Of a stretch of 64,000 nt of DNA, positions 8,384-17,545 are shown piece after piece. The position numbers and the translations under genes are program-made. Every line of letters begins with the position of its first letter. Position 1 is the stretch's first letter. Origin of the DNA: CBDFKF01 sp965248765 (GTDB lineage: Bacteria > Pseudomonadota > Alphaproteobacteria > VGEJ01); NCBI GenBank assembly GCA_965248765.1, contig CBDFKF010000004.1:1984001-2048000 (forward strand), written 5' to 3'. Below the pieces are notes generated by a model. The model ran no database searches, was not told the origin of the DNA, and saw only the letters and a program-made list of their open reading frames with translations.

Positions 8384-9783
8384 CGCCGGCGGCTTTTATT
8401 GAGAGTAACGCCGATCGATTCCTCAAAGAGCTCTGCGCGTTCGTCCGCATCCCCAGCATCAGCACCGACCCCGCTTATGCCGACAACATCGCGGCCGCCG
8501 CGCGTTTCGTGGCCCAGCAGATGGAGGCGGCGGGCCTCGAGAACGTGGCGGTGTTGCCGACGGACGGCCATCCGCTGGTGTGCGGAGACTGGCTGCGTGC
8601 CGGCGAGGCGCCGACGGTGCTGGTCTATGGCCACTACGATGTGCAACCGGCCGATCCGATCGAGGACTGGAAGAGCCCGCCGTTCGAGCCCGAAGTGCGT
8701 GACGATCGGCTCTACGGTCGCGGCGTGTCCGACGACAAGGGGCCGATGTTCATCCGGCTCAAGGTGGCCGAGGCCTTTCTGCGCGGGGAAGGGCGGTTGC
8801 CGGTTAACCTCAAGTTCGTCATCGAGGGCGAGGAGGAGATGGGAAGCGCCCATCTCGAGGCAGGGGTGCGCCGGTATCGCGACCGGCTGGGAGCGGACTT
8901 GGTGCTGTCGGCGGACGGCGCACAGTGGCGGCCGGACCTGGCGACGGTGAACATCAGCTGCCGCGGCGTCGTCACGCTGAACCTCCGGCTGACGACGGCC
9001 ACCAAAGACCTGCATTCGGGCCGCTATGGTGGCACCGTCGCCAATGCCGCGCATGCACTGGGCCGCCTGGTGGCGAGTCTTCACGATGATGCGGGGCGCA
9101 TCGCGGTGGCCGGGTTCTACGACGACGTGCGCGCGCCGGTCCCCTCAGAGCGCGAGGCGGTAGCCGCGATTCCGTTCGATGAGTCGGCTTACCTCGGCGC
9201 GATCGGCACGTCGGTGGCGGTTGGCGAGGACGGCTATACGACGCTGGAGCGCCAGTGGCTGCGCCCGACCCTTGATGTGAACGGCCTCGGCAGCGGCTAT
9301 CAGGGTCCGGGCATCAAGACGGTGATCCCGCACGGTGCGCATGCCAAGATCTCGTGCCGGCTGGTGCCGGACCAGGACCCTGAGCGTATCCGCCACTTGC
9401 TAATCGAGCATTGCGAACGGTATGTCCCGGCCGGCGCCCGCGTTGAAATCATCGAGACCGGTGTGAGCATGCCACCGGCACAGGTGCGCGAGGATCATCC
9501 AGCCCTGGCGGCTATCGAGATGGTGCTGGAAGAGATTCGGGGCATGCGGCCCCTGCGCGTTCGCATGGGCAGCTCGATTCCGATCGGCGGCATCTTTCGC
9601 AGCGCATTGGGGATCGAGACGGTCTTCTTCTCGTTCTCGACAGCCGATGAAGACTTCCACGCGCCCAACGAGTTCTTCCGCCTGTCGAGCTTCCGTGATG
9701 GGCTCACCGCTTGGACACGGTGCTTGGGCCTGCTCGGCCAGCAGACCGCGGCGCACTATGCGCCGTTCCGCGAGGACATCTAG
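8380..9783 (+). CDS. M20-family metallopeptidase (dipeptidase/carboxypeptidase-like)
   Basis: The 467-residue protein has the M20 zinc ligands in order. They are VYGHYDVQPADP (His and Asp), YGRGVSDDKGPM (bridging Asp), IEGEEEMGS (catalytic and ligand Glu), a downstream SADGAQW Asp, and a final His in DEDFHAPNE. The dimerisation lid is present from about residue 200 to 330. Enzymes of this branch hydrolyse dipeptides such as carnosine or N-substituted amino acids. The start at ATG 8380 lies in the overlap TATGA with the SDR remnant and has a GGGG-rich site just before it; a start at 8338 would read through the remnant. It belongs to the same catabolic run as the flavoprotein that follows. Confidence 0.88.
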   Translation: MTPAAFIESNADRFLKELCAFVRIPSISTDPAYADNIAAAARFVAQQMEAAGLENVAVLPTDGHPLVCGDWLRAGEAPTVLVYGHYDVQPADPIEDWKSPPFEPEVRDDRLYGRGVSDDKGPMFIRLKVAEAFLRGEGRLPVNLKFVIEGEEEMGSAHLEAGVRRYRDRLGADLVLSADGAQWRPDLATVNISCRGVVTLNLRLTTATKDLHSGRYGGTVANAAHALGRLVASLHDDAGRIAVAGFYDDVRAPVPSEREAVAAIPFDESAYLGAIGTSVAVGEDGYTTLERQWLRPTLDVNGLGSGYQGPGIKTVIPHGAHAKISCRLVPDQDPERIRHLLIEHCERYVPAGARVEIIETGVSMPPAQVREDHPALAAIEMVLEEIRGMRPLRVRMGSSIPIGGIFRSALGIETVFFSFSTADEDFHAPNEFFRLSSFRDGLTAWTRCLGLLGQQTAAHYAPFREDI

Positions 9784-9834
9784 CGAAGGCGCGCTCTTCG
9801 CGGCGGCCGACATCGATCACTACGGAGCGCTGAT

Positions 9835-12255
9835 ATGGAGAGCCACGCACGGGTAGTCACCATCGGCGGCGGCGTGGTCGGGTGCTCGATTCTGTTTCAT
9901 CTTGCCAAGCATGGGTGGAAAAATGTCGTCCTGCTGGAGCGGGCGGAGCTCACGTCGGGCTCAACCTGGCACGCCGCTGGCGGCATACACACGATTAGCT
10001 CGGATCCGAATATCTCGCGCCTCCAGAGCTACACCATCAACCTCTACCGGGAGATCGAAGAGATATCGGGCCGATCCGTCGGCATGCATGCCACCGGCGG
10101 TCTGTATCTCGCGTCATCACCTGAGCGCGTCGATTACCTGAAGCACGAACGTTCGAAGGCCCGCTACATGGGGCTCGATCAGGAGTTCATCTCGCTGAAG
10201 GAAGCTCAGGAGATGTTTCCGCTCATCGACCCATCGAAATATCGCGGCGTTCTGTTCGATCCGATCGACGGACACGTCGATCCTTACGGGGTCACGATCG
10301 CCTATGCCCACGCCGCGCGCCACTTCGGTGCCAATTACCATGTGCGAACGCCGGTGATCGAGACCAACGCCCGGCCGGACGGGACGTGGGACGTCGTCAC
10401 CGAAACGGGAACCATCAACGCGGAGATCGTTGTCAACGCAGGCGGGCTTTGGGCGCGAGAGGTCGGCCGCCTCGCGGGTCTCGAACTGCCGGTGCAGCCG
10501 ATGGAACACCACTACATCGTGACCGACAGGATTGCGGCGATCGCCGATCATGGCAAGGAGGTGCCGGCCGCCTTCGACTTCGAGGGCAACATGTACTGCC
10601 GGCAGGAGCAAGGCGGGCTGCTGTTGGGCACTTACGAGCCCAATCCCACCCCCTGGATGGTCGATGCGACACCGCTCGACTTCGGCCAGGACCTGTTGCC
10701 GCCCGATCTCGATCGAATCGCCGATCGCCTCGAATTCGCCTTCCAGCGCATGCCAGCGCTGGCCGAGGTCGGGATCAAGCGCACCGTTAACGGCCCCTTC
10801 GTTTTTGGACCCGACGGCAACCCGATGATCGGGCCGGTGCCGGGCATGACGAATTATTGGGTGGCGGTCGGCGTCATGGCAGGGCTCTGCCAGGGCGGCG
10901 GCGTGGGCCGCTGCATGGCGGAATGGATGATCGAGGGCGAGCCTTCGATCGATGTCTGGGCGATGGATATCGCGCGCTTCGGGGAGTTCGCGACCCGCGA
11001 GTACGGTACGGCCAGGGCGACCGAGAACTATGCAAGGCGGTTCATGCTCACCTACCCGAACGAGGAGCTAGCAGCCGCGCGCGAGCAGGTCACGACGTCT
11101 CTCTATCCCATATTCAGAGATCGGGGGGCGGTGATGGGCGCCGTGTTCGGGCTTGAGCACCCCTTGTGGTTTGCCGAGGCGCGGGAGGCGGCCCACGAGG
11201 AGCCGACATACCGGCGCTCCAATGCCTTCTCGCATGTTGCTGAAGAGGTCCGCTGCGTACGGGAGGGCGTGGGCGTCTTCGAGATCGCCAGCTACGCTAA
11301 GCATGATTTCGTTGGTCTCGGTACCGGGGCGTATCTCGATCGGGTTCTCGCGGGGTGTCTTCCGAAGATCAGGCGTATCGCTCTGACACCGATGTTGACG
11401 CCACGTGGCCGCCTTTACGGCGATCTCACCGTGGCGAGGCTCGCCGAAGGGGCGTTCATGATCGTCGGCAACTACGCGGCGCAGAACATGCACCGGCGTT
11501 GGTTCGCGAGCCACCTGCCCGCGCACGGGGTCACCTATAGCAATCGGTCACTCGAGTTAAACGGCCTGGCCATTGCTGGCCCTAAATCTAGGCAGCTGCT
11601 CTCACGCCTCACGCGGCTCGATGTATCGAACGAGGCGCTCAAGTTTCTCGATGTACGAGGCAACATGGTTGTAGCCGGCGTGCCGGTCACGCTCATGCGC
11701 ATCTCCTTTTCCGGCGAGCTCGGCTACGAGCTCTACTGCGCGCCGCAGTACCAGCTGAAGCTTTTCGAGGCCATCATGCGGGAGGGCGCGGATCTCGGGG
11801 TCAAGCCGTACGGCGCCCGCGCGCTGAACAGCCTGCGCCTCGAGAAGAACTGGGGGATCTGGGGCTTCGAGTACAGACCCGACTACACGCCAATCGAGGC
11901 CGGGCTCGACCTATTCATCAAGCCGGACAGCAAGAGAGACTTCATCGGTCGCGAGGCTTTCCTTGCCGAGCGGGAAGGGGGTGCGACGCGGCGCCTCGTT
12001 GCGATGGTCGTTGACGTCGATGACACCGACTGCCACGCGGACGAAGCGGTCTTTCACAACGGAGAATGCGTGGGCTTCGTGAGGTCGGGGGGCTTCGCTC
12101 ACCATGCGGGCAGGAGCGTCGCGTTCGCTTACATCCCCTGGGAACTGGCGGATGCCGACAACAGCTTCGAGATCGAGATCTTAGGAGACCGCCGTCCGGC
12201 CCAGCTCCAAGTGGCACCGCTCTATGCCCCCTCCGGCTCCCGCATGCGCGCTTGA
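9835..12255 (+). CDS. FAD-dependent dimethylglycine/sarcosine dehydrogenase-type oxidoreductase
   Basis: This 806-residue two-domain protein starts with a DAO-type FAD domain, residues 1-375. TIGGGVVGCSILFHLAKHGW is the GxGxxG dinucleotide site, and TSGSTWHAAGG has the His that binds FAD covalently in this family. A GcvT-like tetrahydrofolate-binding domain follows, residues ~420-800, with FSGELGYELYC and ALNSLRLEKNWGIWG. This architecture demethylates N-methyl amines such as dimethylglycine, sarcosine or dimethylsulfonio- and betaine-derived compounds, passing the one-carbon unit to tetrahydrofolate. The ribosome site GGAGCG precedes ATG 9835. The gene is intact. Neighbouring creatinase-like, RidA and opine-type genes fit N-methyl amino acid metabolism, but the substrate is inferred. 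Confidence 0.88.
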   Translation: MESHARVVTIGGGVVGCSILFHLAKHGWKNVVLLERAELTSGSTWHAAGGIHTISSDPNISRLQSYTINLYREIEEISGRSVGMHATGGLYLASSPERVDYLKHERSKARYMGLDQEFISLKEAQEMFPLIDPSKYRGVLFDPIDGHVDPYGVTIAYAHAARHFGANYHVRTPVIETNARPDGTWDVVTETGTINAEIVVNAGGLWAREVGRLAGLELPVQPMEHHYIVTDRIAAIADHGKEVPAAFDFEGNMYCRQEQGGLLLGTYEPNPTPWMVDATPLDFGQDLLPPDLDRIADRLEFAFQRMPALAEVGIKRTVNGPFVFGPDGNPMIGPVPGMTNYWVAVGVMAGLCQGGGVGRCMAEWMIEGEPSIDVWAMDIARFGEFATREYGTARATENYARRFMLTYPNEELAAAREQVTTSLYPIFRDRGAVMGAVFGLEHPLWFAEAREAAHEEPTYRRSNAFSHVAEEVRCVREGVGVFEIASYAKHDFVGLGTGAYLDRVLAGCLPKIRRIALTPMLTPRGRLYGDLTVARLAEGAFMIVGNYAAQNMHRRWFASHLPAHGVTYSNRSLELNGLAIAGPKSRQLLSRLTRLDVSNEALKFLDVRGNMVVAGVPVTLMRISFSGELGYELYCAPQYQLKLFEAIMREGADLGVKPYGARALNSLRLEKNWGIWGFEYRPDYTPIEAGLDLFIKPDSKRDFIGREAFLAEREGGATRRLVAMVVDVDDTDCHADEAVFHNGECVGFVRSGGFAHHAGRSVAFAYIPWELADADNSFEIEILGDRRPAQLQVAPLYAPSGSRMRA

Positions 12256-12790
12256 GCGGCCATCAACGCGGCGCCGAGCCGCAGACCCACTGGGTGACAA
12301 AAGGTGTCATACCAGCCAGAGACATGAAGGCACGGCATGCCGATCCGCGCGATCCGCGGACCGGTCTCCCATTTTCGCCAATACTCGTCGTGACAAGGGT
12401 GCTCAAGGTAGTCGCGCAGAAACGGCATGACCGGCGGCTCGACCAGGAAGGGCAGCTCGCGCAGGGACTGCGTTGGGTGCCAATTGCCGCCGCATTGGCT
12501 CAGCTCACGGAGCTGAGCCAGCAGCGCCTCGTTATGGGTTCGCGCCGCCACGTCGCCGGCGAGAATCATCGCCCAGTCGAGGACCGCCGCGAGCCCGAAT
12601 GTACCGCCGAGGTGAGTGAAGCCCTCGTACATGCCGGAGAGATAGAAGCCCGGCATTGTCGCGACGAGATGCGGTGGCCGCTCGGCCGCGGCGAGGAGAT
12701 GGTTGACGCCCGGGTAGGAGAATCCATAGGTGCCGATGCGCCCATTGCTCCAGGGCTGGGTGGCGCACACTCGATCGGGATTGTGTGGCC
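12222..12790 (-). pseudogene. CocE/NonD (S15) hydrolase remnant, truncated at both ends
   Basis: A ~170-codon fragment retains the middle of an X-Pro dipeptidyl-peptidase/cocaine-esterase-type hydrolase. QPWSNGRIGTYGFSYPG holds the nucleophile-elbow Ser, and GMPCLHVSGWYDTFCH holds the catalytic Asp region. The N-terminal ~90 residues are missing upstream of CATQPW. The C-terminal jelly-roll domain and the catalytic His are missing, since homology stops near the flavoprotein gene with which the fragment overlaps tail to tail. Full-length members are about 550-650 residues. It fills the 12256-12910 interval, which is otherwise empty. Confidence 0.8.
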
Positions 12791-12910
12791 CCGCCACATC
12801 CGCCGGAGAACCGGGCAGGAGTTGCCGTTTCCAGGCGGGGATATGGGACCGCAGTATCGTCTAGGTCACAATCACAGTCCCTGGAACACAAACCCTGTGA
12901 GGAAAAGCTC

Positions 12911-13321
12911 ATGGCCGACAACAATGCCTACCGCGTCAAAACCGATCCCGATCCCTACGAGCCGTTCAAGATCGCGCTGGCCTACCGTTCGGGCAACCAC
13001 GTGTACGTGTCGGGGCAAGCCGCAATCGACCAACAAAGTAATCTCGTCGGCGTCGGCGATTTCGATGCTCAGGCCGAACAGGTCTTTGCCAACCTCAAGC
13101 GCGTGCTGGACGCGGGCGGCTCGGCGATGGAGCGGATCATCAAGGTCAATATCTACCTGACCGACATGAGCAACTTTCCCAAGATCGTCGACCTGCGCGA
13201 GAAGCACTTCACCAAGCCTTACCCAGCCGACACGATCGTCGAGGTCAATTCGCTTGCCCTGCCCGAACTGATGATCGAGATCGAGGCGATCGGCCTCGTC
13301 GAGGGCGAGATCATCGACTAG
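12911..13321 (+). CDS. RidA-family (YjgF/YER057c/UK114) protein
   Basis: The 136-residue product is a RidA-fold protein. It shows KIALAYRSGNHVYVSGQAAID near the N-terminus and VKVNIYLTDMSNFPKI-like sequence in the middle. LPELMIEIEAIGLVEG at the end corresponds to the E-x-x-A strand. RidA proteins deaminate reactive enamine/imine intermediates released by PLP enzymes or flavin oxidases, which suits its place after an amine-oxidising flavoprotein. The canonical Arg that salt-bridges substrate carboxylate (usually in RVECE or RVTV) is not evident, so it may belong to a divergent Rid subgroup. ATG 12911 follows GAGGAAAA by five bases. Confidence 0.85.
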   Translation: MADNNAYRVKTDPDPYEPFKIALAYRSGNHVYVSGQAAIDQQSNLVGVGDFDAQAEQVFANLKRVLDAGGSAMERIIKVNIYLTDMSNFPKIVDLREKHFTKPYPADTIVEVNSLALPELMIEIEAIGLVEGEIID

Positions 13322-13500
13322 AGTCTTGGTTCGCCCACGGCACGAAACCCGATCAGATGTAATCAACCGGTGCCGTGGCCGACGGCTGCGGGATCGGACG
13401 CCAGGAGGCTTTCCAGGGCATCGGTAAATTCGAACAGGTCCATACTGATTCCATAGGTCATATGACCGAAGATCGGCGCCGCGCCATCGGTGTTGACGGC

Positions 13501-14016
13501 GATGACGGTCTCCACGTCGTCACCTACCTCGACCCCGCGGCACCCTATCTCGTCTACACGACCGAAGGGCGCAACCTCGTGCGGAGATGCACGAAAAGGG
13601 CATCACCGAGTATCCGCTTCACTGGATCGAGAAGCTTGAGGTCGGCAACACCGTCAAGCTCACGATCTATTACATGCTGCGCGACGGCTCCAAAGCGCGG
13701 GGGCCCGGCTCCGGGCGGCCTGCCGCGCGCGGCAAGCTCCGAGACCAGCGTGATCGAGTGCGATACCGTCGTGCTGAGCACCGCGCGCGTGCCACGCACG
13801 TCGCTCTACACCGAGCTCAAAGCGCGCCGTTCAGAATGGGCGAAGGAGGAGCTGCGGGCGGTGTACAGAGTCGGCGACTGCTACGCACCGCGTATGATCC
13901 CCGAGGCGATCTTCGACGGCCATCGCCGGGCCCGCGAATTCGAATCGGATGATCCCCAGCAACCGCTTCCATATCTGCGAGAGCGCCCTGTTTGGGGCCA
14001 ATCGCCGGTCGCCTAG
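13501..14016 (+). pseudogene. C-terminal remnant of a trimethylamine/histamine dehydrogenase-like (OYE-type) flavoprotein
   Basis: Homology is spread over three frames. GLHVVTYLDPAAPYLVYTTE comes first, then MHEKGITEYPLHWIEKLEVG after a shift near 13580. After another shift near 13740 come CDTVVLSTARVPRTSLYTEL and YRVGDCYAPRMIPEAIFDGH, ending at RERPVWG. These are the final ~170 residues of the NAD(FAD)-binding module found in trimethylamine dehydrogenase and 2,4-dienoyl-CoA reductase relatives. The N-terminal TIM barrel, flavin and iron-sulfur sites are absent. The gene is dead. It indicates that another methylamine-type dehydrogenase once stood next to the DMGDH-like gene. Confidence 0.75.
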
Positions 14017-14044
14017 TGATCGAGGGGTGGTGAGGCACAGCCCG

Positions 14045-14404
14045 AATATCGCTGTCGCGGAATCGCCCGTGCCGGTTGACCGAGAACGTCGAGTGGTCGG
14101 GCACCCGGTCCTCCAGCCCGAGCCGGCAGAACCACCGGTAGGCCAGGTCGAGCCCAATCGCCTGACACAGCCGGCGATCAGACCGGATCGAGTAGCAATA
14201 GCCGATCACCATCATCCGGATCATCAGCTCCGGATCGACCGAGGGGCGGCCGGTATGGCTATAGAAGGGCCTCAGCTCCCGGCGCAACCAGTCGAGATCG
14301 AGGACCGCGTCAATCGTGCGCAGAGGGTGATCGGCGAGGATAACATCTTCAAGACAGAACTTGTAGAAGAGCCGATCTTGGCGGTCCTTCCGCTCACCCA
14401 TCAT
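14045..14404 (-). pseudogene. IS1182-type transposase N-terminal fragment
   Basis: From ATG 14404 about 120 codons match the N-terminal DUF772-type domain of IS1182/IS5-like transposases. Landmarks are MMGERKDRQDRLFYKFCLED, SVDPELMIRMMVIGYCYSIR and the end DHSTFSVNRHGRFRDSDI. Beyond that the frame runs into the flavoprotein remnant, so the catalytic DDE domain is gone. The element has been deleted through its middle, which probably also removed the 3' end of the flavoprotein pseudogene on the other side. Confidence 0.8.
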
Positions 14405-14932
14405 GCCAAGCCTCCGTCGCTATCAGCGCCGGGGCCAACGAATCACGCCGAGTGGATCCTCACAATGGGTTTTCAACAACCTCGGCTACGAACCGCCGTC
14501 AGCAGGTGCCACGATGTACGACCGCTATACCCCGAACTCCGGATATACCGCCGTTTGATGTCCGGTTTCCGGGGTAAAGCCGCCGCAAACTGCGATAGGT
14601 GATTACGGAGGATTTTGGACCCACAGCGGACTCTCGTGAGCCAAGCATGCCAATAGCGCGCGGCAGCCGATCACCCTAGGCGGAGGGAGGGGCCAGGCGG
14701 ATCGGGGCGGTCATGGCGCGTGGCGTTGGCGAATGGCTTGAGGGGCTGGCGCCGGCTGGCGTAGGCCAACACCACAACGGAGTGAGAAACCTCGAAAAAC
14801 GCTGCTGCCGCCAAAGCTACCGCGATCGCACCTGTTGGCTCTATGATGCCGCCATGCGGCCCCTTGTCTGGTCCGCGTATTAAACTGTAGCCGAGGGTAA
14901 TAGCCGATCCGGCACTTAGGATGTCGGGAGAA
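14405..14932. other. Non-coding gap, no gene recognised
   Basis: This 528-base stretch has no credible ORF. The first ~90 bases are probably the end of the decayed IS1182-type element upstream of its transposase. A short GTCCGGTTTCCGGGGTAAAG-like motif near 14561 resembles debris seen again near 16845 and 42780. No promoter or RNA gene was recognised. Confidence 0.5.
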
Positions 14933-15734
14933 AACCGGTATTCGGAGAAGTACTAGCTCGCCACGAACAGGCCTGCAGAAAGTCCTTCATCGGCAGTAAC
15001 CACGGCACCGTACATCGGCTTACCAGTGACTGGAGAGGCGAGAAACAGAGCGATGTTGGCCATCTCCTCCGCCGTCGAGTAGTTGCGGCCTGACGGCGTT
15101 ATCATCGTGATGAAGTCGAGCATCGGTTTCAAGTTTGGATCGGTGCGAATATCCTCGTTCATGGGCGTCGTCGTGTTTCCCGGTGCAATCGTGTTGACGT
15201 GGATTCCGCTGCGCGACAACTCCGTCGCGAGCGACTTAGTCAGCATGATAATCCCAGCTTTGGTCGCGCAATAGAGCGAATAGGCTGCGAAGCCACTTAC
15301 GCCAGCGGCCGAGGCGAGATTGATGATGTTGCCGTACCCGCGCGCCTTCATATGCGGTACCACCGCGTTCACGACGTTCCATGTGCCCTTCAGGTTGACG
15401 TCGATCATACGGTTCATTTCGGCCGTCTTGGTCTCGCCCGCCGGGGTCGGATAGAACACGCCGGCGCTGTTGACGAGGATGTCAATGCGCCCAAAATCCT
15501 TGATCGCCTGATCCACCAGTTTGTTGACCTCGGTCGGTTTCGCGACGTTGGCGGCATAGGCCTTCGCGCCGCGCTTGACGGATCTCGCGATTTTCTCGGC
15601 CTTCTTAACGTCCGAACTCGCGACGATGGCGCACTTGGCACCGGCACCCGCGAACTTGTGGGCGATAGCCTCGCCAATCCCCTGCGAGCCACCGGTAATC
15701 AATGCAACTTGGTTACTGAGTTCCATTCCAAGCC
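14933..15734. repeat. Left arm of an ~802-bp inverted repeat carrying an SDR gene
   Basis: This segment is repeated in reverse orientation at 18486-19287. The arms include the whole 257-codon SDR gene plus about 8 bases before the ATG and about 20 bases after the stop. The encoded proteins differ by two substitutions near the C-terminus (PMYGAVVT against PIYGAVIT). The flanks are unrelated beyond these limits. The arms enclose about 2.75 kb with a DUF1330 gene and an IS3-family element. Confidence 0.85.
14953..15726 (-). CDS. SDR-family NAD(P)-dependent oxidoreductase, copy 1 of an inverted pair
   Basis: This is a classical 257-residue SDR. ITGGSQGIGEAIAHKF is the TGxxxGxG cofactor loop, and VNSAGV follows as the NNAG equivalent. 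NIINLASAAGVSG contains the catalytic Ser, and YSLYCATKAG contains the YxxxK pair. PGNTTTPMNED follows strand 6. All catalytic residues are present. FabG-like and 3-hydroxyacyl or polyol dehydrogenases share this layout, so the substrate is undetermined. AAGGGGC precedes the ATG. The gene is almost identical to the one at 18494-19267 but faces the other way, and both have intact frames, so duplication is recent or conversion is ongoing. Confidence 0.88.
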   Translation of the reverse strand: MELSNQVALITGGSQGIGEAIAHKFAGAGAKCAIVASSDVKKAEKIARSVKRGAKAYAANVAKPTEVNKLVDQAIKDFGRIDILVNSAGVFYPTPAGETKTAEMNRMIDVNLKGTWNVVNAVVPHMKARGYGNIINLASAAGVSGFAAYSLYCATKAGIIMLTKSLATELSRSGIHVNTIAPGNTTTPMNEDIRTDPNLKPMLDFITMITPSGRNYSTAEEMANIALFLASPVTGKPMYGAVVTADEGLSAGLFVAS

Positions 15735-16419
15735 CCTTGCAGTCGTTGCTGGCAATCGCAATGGACGGAGCTTTGGTTCAGATCAGCTCCGCGAACCACA
15801 TTTACGGTGAAACATGTCAGAAACGTGCAATCCGGACTACCGAAGCGCAGGTCAACTAGGTCCGCTCCCAGCCTCGAAGCAGTCTCGACGGAAACCGAGC
15901 ATACATCATGCGTGCCGGCCTATAGCTACAACGCGGTCACTACGTGTCGGAACGCTGGCAGACGTAAACCCGGAACGAACGCTGGGGTCAAAACCGGCTC
16001 AGCCCACACTGCTCCGCTAAAGCTGTGCTGGATGATGACGCCAACGACTATATCGCCGCCACCTTGAGGGTCCGCCAAGCCAGCTGGGATGCTGCCGACG
16101 TTCAGCTCCAGGCTATGCAGCATGCGTTGCGAGTAGCTGACAGCGGCCCCGCATAACATCCAGCCGATTTGAAATCGAGTGACCGTGGTTGTCCGGCTTA
16201 GTGCAAGAAAGCGGCAGCGACTCACCGGCCGACCGAACGGCCGGGTCTAGCCCAAAAGCTGCCGTCCCCTCGTCTCGATTTACGTCCTGTCGGCTGCTCA
16301 CAAGAGAAAAGCGGCTCCCTCCGGGAGAGCCGCCAAGATTGCGCTACGGTAGTCTGCGAGCGAACCGGGGGGAGACCCTCCAGAAACGCGCAAAAATGCG
16401 AGGGAGACAAAGATCATGA
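15735..16419. other. Non-coding gap with one hairpin repeat
   Basis: Apart from a 40-base hairpin repeat at 16295-16334, nothing recognisable is seen in this 685-base interval. The short ORFs here are low-complexity and overlap on both strands. The composition is less GC-rich than the neighbouring genes, which is consistent with foreign or decayed DNA. Confidence 0.45.
16295..16334 (+). repeat. 40-bp hairpin repeat, copy 1
   Basis: TGCTCACAAGAG starts a 40-base unit repeated at 16925-16964 with five mismatches. The second half folds as GCGGCTCCC-TCC-GGGAGAGCCGC with one bulged A. It lies about 85 bases upstream of the DUF1330 start and could be a leader hairpin or a terminator lacking a U-tract. 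Confidence 0.6.
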
Positions 16420-16698
16420 GTGGCTCACGTGACCATCAAGGACCCGGAGAAGTTCGAGGAATATGTTGCCGTTGCCGTCACCTCCATCAAGGCAGCCGGT
16501 GGCGAGCTGGTGATGGCCGGCCCAGTCACCGATGTGTTAACCGGAAGCCTCGATCACAAGCGTGTCGCCATCGCCCACTTCGCGAACTCACAAGCCGCGC
16601 GTGACTGGTACGCATCCGACGCTTATCAATCGGTGATTCCGACACGCGAGGAAGCCATTGACGCGGTATTCATCCTCGCCGAGGACCCGCCGGGGTAG
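16420..16698 (+). CDS. DUF1330-family (ABM-like ferredoxin-fold) protein
   Basis: The 92-residue product matches the small DUF1330 family. HVTIKDPEKFEEYVAVAV is at the N-terminus, followed by GGELVMAGPVTDVLTGS. VAIAHFANSQAARDWYASDA is the characteristic F-x-S-x-x-A-x-x-W-Y segment, and an AVFILAEDP strand closes it. Function is unknown; dimeric alpha-beta barrels of this type bind small organic acids. The correct frame begins with GTG at 16420. A better-placed ATG at 16416, nine bases after AGGGAG, is in another frame and gives a nonsense peptide, so a one-base change near the start is possible. The gene is isolated between the inverted SDR arms. Confidence 0.78.
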   Translation: MAHVTIKDPEKFEEYVAVAVTSIKAAGGELVMAGPVTDVLTGSLDHKRVAIAHFANSQAARDWYASDAYQSVIPTREEAIDAVFILAEDPPG

Positions 16699-17185
16699 GC
16701 CGTCCGCATCACGTCGTTTGATCGGAGCCAATGTCGGGAAGTGGCAAATCGGACTTAAGGCGGCACCGCTGATTCAAATCCACTCCACTATGTGAAGCGG
16801 GAGAAGCGGGTCGAAAAGACGTTGCCGCTTGAGGGTCGGCTCTGAGGGGTAAAGCGGACATCCGGGCGACGTGGCTCCAACCACCGCAGCTGTCGTGCTC
16901 GCTTCTCGGCTACATCCTTTCAAGTGCTCACGAGAAGAAGGCGACTCCCTCCGGGAGAGCCGCCCTTGAAAACGGAGTGCGATCATCGAAGGGGCTGGAA
17001 AGGGAAGATAGCCCGTGCCCTACAACACACTATCGTTGACGTACGAGAGCGCGATATCGCTACGCCGACTACAGCTGCCGCGTCGTCGATAGCCATGACC
17101 GAAGCCCCAGGCCGCTAGCTCAGGTCTTCAGGCCGAAGCCGGAGTTTCAGGACAGGGCGCACTGGAGTGGAATTTGGTAATAAGG
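16699..17185. other. Non-coding gap with second hairpin repeat
   Basis: This 487-base interval ends at the IS3-family left end. It contains the second 40-base hairpin repeat at 16925-16964 and an AAAGCGGACAT motif near 16850 that recurs as debris elsewhere. No gene is supported. Confidence 0.45.
16925..16964 (+). repeat. 40-bp hairpin repeat, copy 2
   Basis: This copy shares 35 of 40 bases with 16295-16334, including the intact CTCCCTCCGGGAGAGCCGCC half. It is followed by about 220 bases without a gene, then the IS3-family element, so any gene it once preceded is gone. Confidence 0.6.
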
Positions 17186-17239
17186 TGGAGTTCCCCCGGT
17201 TTGATGGACACCTTTTGACTGAGAGAGGAGAGTGTCCCG

Positions 17240-17504
17240 ATGCCGAGAACGAGGAACCGGTACCCCGCGGAATTCAGGGATCAGATCGTAGCGTTGTCCC
17301 GGACCGGAGGTAGCGTGGAAGATGGCCAGGGAGTTCGAGCCGTGCGCGGCGACGATCCATGGCTGGATCAAGCAGGCTGAACGCGATGGCGGCGGCCGCA
17401 TCGACGGTCTTAGCAGCGACGAGCGCGAAGAGCTACGTCGGCTTCGCCGGGAGAACCGCCAGCTTCGTCAGGAGAGAGATATCCTGGCAAAGGCCGCAGC
17501 CTGA
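17240..17504 (+). pseudogene. IS3-family orfA (helix-turn-helix subunit), frameshifted
   Basis: The frame opens at ATG 17240, 14 bases after an AGGAG-type site, with a sequence beginning MPRTRNRYPAEFRDQIVALS. Near 17315 it shifts: the expected continuation AREFEPCAATIHGWIKQAER and the leucine-zipper-like ELRRLRRENRQLRQERDIL lie in another frame, ending at 17504. OrfA proteins bind the IS ends and pair through the coiled coil with orfB. A 2-base loss or 1-base gain around GAAGATGGCC explains the break. Confidence 0.8.
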
Positions 17505-17545
17505 TTCGCTCAGAGCGACGTGACGTCGTCTCGGTCTTCGAGTTC

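Noticed and set aside
13335..13378. CCACGGCAC/GTGCCGTGG stem after ridA as a rho-independent terminator
   Set aside because: The loop is about 26 bases long and no U-tract follows, so the stem is too weak to call.
16770..16800. TTCAAATCCACTCC looking like a tRNA T-arm
   Set aside because: No matching acceptor, D or anticodon arms can be built around it.
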